Program-made: the position numbers and the translations under genes
In this document: piece after piece, positions 59,337-64,000 of the stretch
How the letters are laid out: the number at the start of each line of letters is the position of its first letter
Position numbering within the stretch: the stretch's first letter is position 1
NCBI RefSeq assembly: GCF_000238255.3
Contig: NZ_CP011040.1
Span: 248,001 to 312,000, forward strand
DNA from: Pseudoalteromonas spongiae UST010723-006
GTDB taxonomy: Bacteria > Pseudomonadota > Gammaproteobacteria > Enterobacterales > Alteromonadaceae
Direction: 5' to 3'
DNA: 64,000 bases
Notes under the pieces: model-generated
The model's database searches: none
Seen by the model: only the letters and a program-made list of their open reading frames with translations
What the model was told of the DNA's origin: nothing

Positions 59337-60648
59337 TTCCGCAAATCGTTATATAAGTAACCTTACCCGCGACACCTATGCACTGATTTTGGCTGGTGGC
59401 CGAGGCTCGCGTTTAAAAGAATTGACCGATTGGCGCGCAAAGCCTGCGGTGTATTTTGGCGGTAAGTTCCGCATCATTGATTTTCCGCTGTCGAATTGCA
59501 TTAACTCGGGCGTGCGCAAAGTAGGTATTGCTACGCAGTATAAATCCCATAGCTTAATTCGCCATGTTAATCGCGCGTGGGGTCACTTTAAAAAGGAACT
59601 AGGTGATTCAGTTGAGATTTTACCCGCATCGCAACGTTACAGTGATGACTGGTACTGCGGCACGGCCGATGCGGTATATCAAAATATGGACATTATTCGC
59701 CACGATTTACCAAAGTACGTAATGATTTTATCGGGTGACCATGTTTATCGTATGGACTATGGAGAGTTGATTGCTAAGCACGTAGAAACGGGCGCGGATA
59801 TGACGGTATGTTGTTTGGAGGTGCCAGTGGAAGAAGCGGCAGGTGCTTTTGGTGTGATGGCGGTGAACAATGAAAAACGCGTACAGCGCTTTGAAGAAAA
59901 ACCAGCGAACCCTGCGCCATTACCGAACGATCCAACTAAGTGTTTAGCATCTATGGGTAACTATGTATTTAATACAGAGTTCTTGTTTGAACAATTGAAA
60001 AAAGACGCGCAAAACAGCTGCTCTGGCCGCGATTTTGGCCACGATATTATTCCATCGATCATTGAAGAGCATAATGTATATGCGTACCCATTTAGAGATA
60101 CGCGCCAAGGCGGTACACCCTATTGGCGCGATGTAGGTACGCTAGATTCATTCTGGGAAGCGAATATGGAATTAGTATCGCCAACGCCATCGCTCGATTT
60201 ATACGATAGAAATTGGCCTATTTGGACCTACCAAGAGCAATTACCGCCCGCTAAATTTATTTTTGATGATGAAACGCGCCGCGGTATGGCGGTAGATTCA
60301 ACTGTGTCGGGTGGTTGTATTATTTCAGGTTCAACCATTCGAAAATCTCTGCTTTTTTCAAATGTGCATGTGCATTCGTATTGCACAGTGGAAGAAACCG
60401 TTGTGTTACCGGGCGTTGTGATTAACCGAAACTGTGTCATTAAAAAAGCCATTATTGATCGTAGCTGTGTTATTCCTGAAGGGTTAAGCATCGGCGTTGA
60501 TCACAAACAAGATGAAGCCAATGGCTTTAGAATTTCAAGTGGCGGTGTGGTACTTGTTACCCGCGATATGATTGCTGCACTGGCAAAAAAGTCAAAGCAA
60601 GCGGATGCCGAAACGAATAAATCTTCAAGCCAAGCGGCGATTGCATAA
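59329..60648 (+). CDS. glgC: Glucose-1-phosphate adenylyltransferase (ADP-glucose pyrophosphorylase)
   Basis: 439 residues. The nucleotidyltransferase core has [43 protein letters not shown] at the start, [11 protein letters not shown], and FEEKP as the sugar-phosphate site. A C-terminal left-handed beta helix (about 300-410) follows. It makes ADP-glucose from glucose-1-phosphate and ATP, the committed step of glycogen synthesis, normally under allosteric control. The start overlaps glgP by 8 bases, with GGAG inside glgP. It precedes glgA by 9 bases. Confidence 0.95.
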   Translation: MPNSANRYISNLTRDTYALILAGGRGSRLKELTDWRAKPAVYFGGKFRIIDFPLSNCINSGVRKVGIATQYKSHSLIRHVNRAWGHFKKELGDSVEILPASQRYSDDWYCGTADAVYQNMDIIRHDLPKYVMILSGDHVYRMDYGELIAKHVETGADMTVCCLEVPVEEAAGAFGVMAVNNEKRVQRFEEKPANPAPLPNDPTKCLASMGNYVFNTEFLFEQLKKDAQNSCSGRDFGHDIIPSIIEEHNVYAYPFRDTRQGGTPYWRDVGTLDSFWEANMELVSPTPSLDLYDRNWPIWTYQEQLPPAKFIFDDETRRGMAVDSTVSGGCIISGSTIRKSLLFSNVHVHSYCTVEETVVLPGVVINRNCVIKKAIIDRSCVIPEGLSIGVDHKQDEANGFRISSGGVVLVTRDMIAALAKKSKQADAETNKSSSQAAIA

Positions 60649-60657
60649 GAGGACTGT

Positions 60658-62205
60658 ATGCGAATTTTGATGTTAGCGGCCGAAAACGATTGTATTTCGG
60701 GCGCGAAAGTTGGCGGTGTCGCCGATGTAATTCGTGATGTGCCAAAGGCACTTGCAGAGCATAATATTAATGTGGATGTGGTGATCCCCGATTATGGTTA
60801 TTACCACAGCCATTACAACGGTGAGTGTGTCGCAGAAGTGAGCTTTTCATTCGCTCACCAGCAGCACACTGCCTACCTTTATAAATTGCACGCAATCTCA
60901 AGCGACAAAGTAACACAGTATGTAGTGGTGCATCCGCTCTTCCAACAAGCTGGAGAAAGCCGCGTTTATTGTCATGATGAAGATAACCGCCCATTTGCCA
61001 AAGATGCCACCAAGTTTGCGCTTTTTTGTAATGTTATTGCCGAGTGTATTTTACAAGGGCATTTAGCGGCAGACATTTTTCATTTGCATGATTGGCATGC
61101 GGCAACTTTAGCTGTGCTTTTGAAGTTTGATACACGCTATCGCGACTTTACCAATACTAAGCTGGTATACACAGTACATAATTTAGCGCTACAAGGTACG
61201 CGACCATTTAACGGCGATGATTCAAGCTTAGAGGCGTGGTTTCCAAGTTTAAGCTACGACGGCCAACAATTATGTGACCCACGTTATCCGTTTTGTTATA
61301 ACCCAATGCGCGCAGCAATCAGTTTGGTTGATAAAGTACACTTTGTATCAGACAGTTATGCCGAAGAGGTGCTAAGTGCTAGCGACCATCAAAATGGCAT
61401 TTATGGCGGCGAAGGGCTTGAACAGGTACTTGCAGAAAATAGCGATAAAATTGTTGGCATTTTAAATGGGTGTGAATACAGCAACGAGCCTGAGCCGAAA
61501 GTCACGCTCGATTGCTTTTTACGCAGTAGTAAAACTTGCCTTCGAAACTGGATGAGTCGTTTTGAGCAATTAAAAACCGTGCATTACCTTGCCAATGAGC
61601 AAATATCGCTTTGGCAAGATAGCCCACAGTTTAAAGGCCCTATTGTTTCCAGTATTGGCAGGTTAACTGAGCAAAAAGTGCGTTTATTACTTGAACGCGC
61701 TGATGGTGAAGTGGCACTAAGTAAAATGCTCAATCAATTAAGCGAAAAAGGCGGTCGTTTTATTATGCTTGGCAGTGGCGACAGCCATTACGAGTTTTTG
61801 TTAATGCAGCTTATGGCAAAGCATAGTAACTTTTTGTTTTTAAATGGCTATGGGCAAAGTTTGTCGGATGATCTATATCTACTTGGCGACCTTTTTTTAA
61901 TGCCAAGCTCGTTTGAACCATGTGGCATAAGCCAAATGCTTGCTTTAAAAGCAGGGCAGCCGTGTATTGTGCATGGAGTAGGCGGTTTAAAAGACACGGT
62001 AAAACACCGCGAAAATGGTTTTGTATTTGAGGGCAATACCATTAGTGAGCAGGTGCACTCGCTGCAAAGCGTATTTAACGAGGCGCTAAACTGTTACATG
62101 AACGACACCACACAGTGGCAAACTCTGGTGCACACCGCTAAAGCCAGCCGCTTTAGTTGGCAAAACAGTATCGAGCAGTATTTAACTAAACTGTATAACA
62201 ACTAA
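60658..62205 (+). CDS. glgA: Glycogen synthase (ADP-glucose type)
   Basis: 515 residues, GT5. The N-terminal donor loop reads KVGGVADVIRDVPKAL, a variant of the usual KTGGLADV. HLHDWHAATLAVLLK and YTVHNLALQG follow, then SSIGRLTEQK in the C-terminal half and the catalytic FEPCGISQMLALKAG. It elongates alpha-1,4-glucan chains from ADP-glucose provided by GlgC. It is the last gene of the operon before a strong terminator at 62256. The KVGG variation keeps the lysine and both glycines, so activity is expected. Confidence 0.93.
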   Translation: MRILMLAAENDCISGAKVGGVADVIRDVPKALAEHNINVDVVIPDYGYYHSHYNGECVAEVSFSFAHQQHTAYLYKLHAISSDKVTQYVVVHPLFQQAGESRVYCHDEDNRPFAKDATKFALFCNVIAECILQGHLAADIFHLHDWHAATLAVLLKFDTRYRDFTNTKLVYTVHNLALQGTRPFNGDDSSLEAWFPSLSYDGQQLCDPRYPFCYNPMRAAISLVDKVHFVSDSYAEEVLSASDHQNGIYGGEGLEQVLAENSDKIVGILNGCEYSNEPEPKVTLDCFLRSSKTCLRNWMSRFEQLKTVHYLANEQISLWQDSPQFKGPIVSSIGRLTEQKVRLLLERADGEVALSKMLNQLSEKGGRFIMLGSGDSHYEFLLMQLMAKHSNFLFLNGYGQSLSDDLYLLGDLFLMPSSFEPCGISQMLALKAGQPCIVHGVGGLKDTVKHRENGFVFEGNTISEQVHSLQSVFNEALNCYMNDTTQWQTLVHTAKASRFSWQNSIEQYLTKLYNN

Positions 62206-62255
62206 TTTTATAAATAACAGTTAGTTGCATTGTTTAAATTAAATACCAATGTTAG

Positions 62256-62285
62256 GGTGACTAAATAATACTAGTCACCTTTTTT
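62256..62285 (+). terminator. Strong intrinsic terminator after the glycogen operon
   Basis: GGTGACTA and TAGTCACC form an 8-bp stem with an 8-base loop, followed directly by TTTTTT. It stands 51 bases after the glgA stop, yet only 4 bases before the next ATG at 62290. Confidence 0.85.
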
Positions 62286-62289
62286 ATAT

Positions 62290-63225
62290 ATGAAACTTTT
62301 TTTATTAATCACATCTATTGTTGTTACTTTGTTATTTTCAAACACCATAAGCGCAAAGCAAATAGCCTTTACATTTGATGACGCACCGAGGCAAGCAACT
62401 GGCTATTTTGATGGGCCAACGCGCGCGAAAACACTGATTAAAGAGCTAAACGATCATGGCATTAAACAAGCGGCATTTTTTGCAACCACACGCCATTTAA
62501 ATGAAGAAGGCAAAGCGCGATTAAAAGCGTATGCTAATGCTGGGCATATCATTGCCAATCACACCCATACCCATCCAGATATCAACAAAACCAGTTTAGA
62601 AGATTATTTGCAGGAAATTACAACCGCTCATAATCAAATTAAAGACTACCCAAACTTTAAACCTTGGTTTCGCTTCCCTTACTTGCGAGAAGGCGACACT
62701 CAACAAAAGCGTGACGGCGTGCGTGCTCATTTAGCTAAAAATGGCTACCGCAATGCATATATCACACTTAATAATTACGACTGGTACATTGAAAACTTAT
62801 TTCAAGATGCACTAAAAAATGGCAAAGAAGTCGACTTTGATAAACTAAAAGAATTTTACATCGATGTAATTATACAAGGCGCACAATACTACGATGAATT
62901 GGCAATAAAATATCTTGGCCACTCGCCCAAACACGTTATTTTGTTGCATGAAATGGATATTACCGCGCTGTTTGTTGGCGATTTAGCCGATGCTTTTCGC
63001 GAAAACGGGTGGCAAGTCATCTCGCCAGAAAAAGCCTACCAAGACCCAATTGCCAGCTACCAAACTGAGCGCATTATGAAATATAACCCCGGGCGCATTG
63101 GCGAAATTGCAAAAGACAAAGGGCAAACTAAACAGCTCTGGCATAACACCTTAGATGAAGCGTATGTAAAAGCACGCTTTGACAAGGAAGTGGTGAAAAA
63201 TTGGCTGTCAGCAACAAATGGGTAA
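62290..63225 (+). CDS. Secreted polysaccharide deacetylase (NodB/CE4 family)
   Basis: 311 residues. A signal peptide (residues 1-22, ending NTISA) indicates export. CE4 motifs: FTFDDAP (catalytic Asp, metal Asp) near residue 30, NHTHTHPD (metal histidines) near residue 96, and WFRFPYLREGD near residue 131. It probably deacetylates an N- or O-acetylated glycan in the periplasm, perhaps peptidoglycan or exopolysaccharide. The ATG follows the glgA terminator by 4 bases and has no ribosome site, an odd arrangement. The signal peptide requires this start or one very near it. Confidence 0.85.
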   Translation: MKLFLLITSIVVTLLFSNTISAKQIAFTFDDAPRQATGYFDGPTRAKTLIKELNDHGIKQAAFFATTRHLNEEGKARLKAYANAGHIIANHTHTHPDINKTSLEDYLQEITTAHNQIKDYPNFKPWFRFPYLREGDTQQKRDGVRAHLAKNGYRNAYITLNNYDWYIENLFQDALKNGKEVDFDKLKEFYIDVIIQGAQYYDELAIKYLGHSPKHVILLHEMDITALFVGDLADAFRENGWQVISPEKAYQDPIASYQTERIMKYNPGRIGEIAKDKGQTKQLWHNTLDEAYVKARFDKEVVKNWLSATNG

Positions 63226-63398
63226 ATTTACGCCGAGTAATACTATTAAATATATTTTGTGTTTCACACACTCTAATTTACAAGTGGGTAAAAATAGCAC
63301 GTACTACCTTTTTACAAGCCAAAAAAAGCGTGCATATGCCGAACTTAGTAGACCTCTGATCTCAAAATCTTATCTTCCTGTAAATAAAAGAAAAAAAT

Positions 63399-63428
63399 TT
63401 GCCTGAATCGTAATTAATCTTTTATAAT
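63399..63428 (+). promoter_or_regulatory. Sigma-70-like promoter of the secreted protein gene
   Basis: TTGCCT (63399-63404) and a perfect TATAAT (63423-63428) are separated by 18 bases. They lie 57 bases before the ATG at 63485. The rest of 63226-63484 shows no convincing gene. Confidence 0.55.
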
Positions 63429-63484
63429 GCCGGCTGCGATTTTTTACGCGTAAAGATATTTACTTTATTCAGGGAAGAACTTAG

Positions 63485-64000
63485 ATGTCGTTTGTAAAAG
63501 GATTAGTTGCCTTTTTTGCAGTTATTTTGCCGTCTGTAGCTGTTGGGTCAAATGCATATAATATCAGTACGACAGGACGCTTCGATGTATCTACATCGAA
63601 TAGTTTTGTGTTTTCTGCATCTGATTGTAGCCGCATTGTTAGTGTGCAATATACTAACTCTGAAGGGGAATTAACTGATTCACAGTTAACTGACCAATGT
63701 GAATATTCGTTTAGTCTCGCTGAGGGCAATCAACCAGCGATAACTATAACCTATATTGATGGCACAACCGACACTTATAGTGAGTCATTCTCGCAAGACA
63801 CTATTTCCCCTGAGATCTATTTTGAAAGTGTCAACATCATTGAAGAAAATGAGCAGCAATCGCTAGTAGTAACCTATCAAGCTACAGATAATGCGGATAT
63901 CTCAAAAGTAGGGATTGATTTAAAGGGTATAACAGCATCAGCATTAAGAGGTGCAGGTGGTGTAGTTGACAATGCTTTAACTAGCGCTTTTGCAAATTCT
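63485..64000 (+). CDS. Secreted surface protein with Ig-like region (partial, runs off the window)
   Basis: The frame is open from the ATG at 63485 to the window end (172 residues). AGGGAAG precedes the start. A signal peptide (MSFVKGLVAFFAVILPSVAVG) is followed by Thr/Ser-rich beta-type sequence with two cysteines (SDCSRIVS and TDQCEYSFSL) and a segment SPEIYFESVNIIEENEQQSLVVTYQATDNADISKVGIDL that resembles a bacterial Ig-like repeat. It is probably exported to the surface or medium. Family cannot be assigned from this fragment. Confidence 0.7.
   Translation, partial: MSFVKGLVAFFAVILPSVAVGSNAYNISTTGRFDVSTSNSFVFSASDCSRIVSVQYTNSEGELTDSQLTDQCEYSFSLAEGNQPAITITYIDGTTDTYSESFSQDTISPEIYFESVNIIEENEQQSLVVTYQATDNADISKVGIDLKGITASALRGAGGVVDNALTSAFANS

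Noticed and set aside
63218..63406. A 62-residue frame after the deacetylase gene
   Set aside because: It starts inside the deacetylase end without a ribosome site and ends in the promoter region of the next gene.
1..64000. CRISPR arrays, tRNA or rRNA genes and prophage
   Set aside because: No regularly spaced direct repeats, cloverleaf-like sequences, rRNA segments or phage structural genes were noticed in reading; a dedicated search would be needed to exclude weak cases.

Overview
This window looks like a chromosomal segment of a marine gammaproteobacterium of the Alteromonadales type. The evidence is moderate-to-low GC, very high gene density, gene families and neighbourhoods typical of that group, and several two-component and cyclic-di-GMP proteins. 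I see no rRNA, tRNA, CRISPR array, prophage or intact insertion sequence. The only mobile-element-like feature is a short MITE-like repeat at 40692-40954.

Region 1 (1-21.3 kb) is an exopolysaccharide/biofilm locus closely resembling the Vibrio fischeri syp locus but with its two halves exchanged. Genes matching the L-M-N, O-P-Q/R part come first, followed by A-B-C-D-E-G. The Q and R proteins are fused. The F-type hybrid kinase lies downstream, with its HPt domain as a separate gene. A LruC-domain secreted protein and a small lipoprotein are inserted in the middle. I find four sigma-54-like -24/-12 promoters (1998, 4776, 9342 and, on the minus strand, 21260-21245) and a recurring intergenic motif TTGCANNNTGCAA. 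That motif is the LuxO/SypG type of upstream activating site. Together with the sigma-54 activator encoded at 14887 they suggest one local regulon that also includes a 70-residue unknown protein at 20998.

Region 2 (21.4-24.9 kb) is a nitric-oxide sensing module: an H-NOX haem protein, its overlapping histidine kinase, and a divergent response regulator with a degenerate HD-GYP domain. Region 3 (25-39.6 kb) holds an RND efflux pump with its adaptor, an AEC transporter, an AblB-like acetyltransferase, a GlnD-like protein with an altered HD site, and a MarR regulator. It ends with a kinase carrying a plant-ETR1-like ethylene-binding domain, followed by a single-domain receiver and a diguanylate cyclase.

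Region 4 (39.7-48.4 kb) holds a MaoP/HdfR-like divergent pair separated by the MITE-like element. It also has ZntB- and MscS-type membrane proteins, a RimK ribosomal-protein-modification operon with a second HdfR-like regulator, and a diguanylate cyclase. Region 5 (48.4-64 kb) starts with a tryptophanyl-tRNA synthetase gene preceded by a leader peptide with tandem Trp codons and two mutually suggestive hairpins. It continues with a complete glycogen operon (CBM48 protein, malQ, glgB, glgX, glgP, glgC, glgA), a polysaccharide deacetylase, and the start of a secreted protein that runs off the window.
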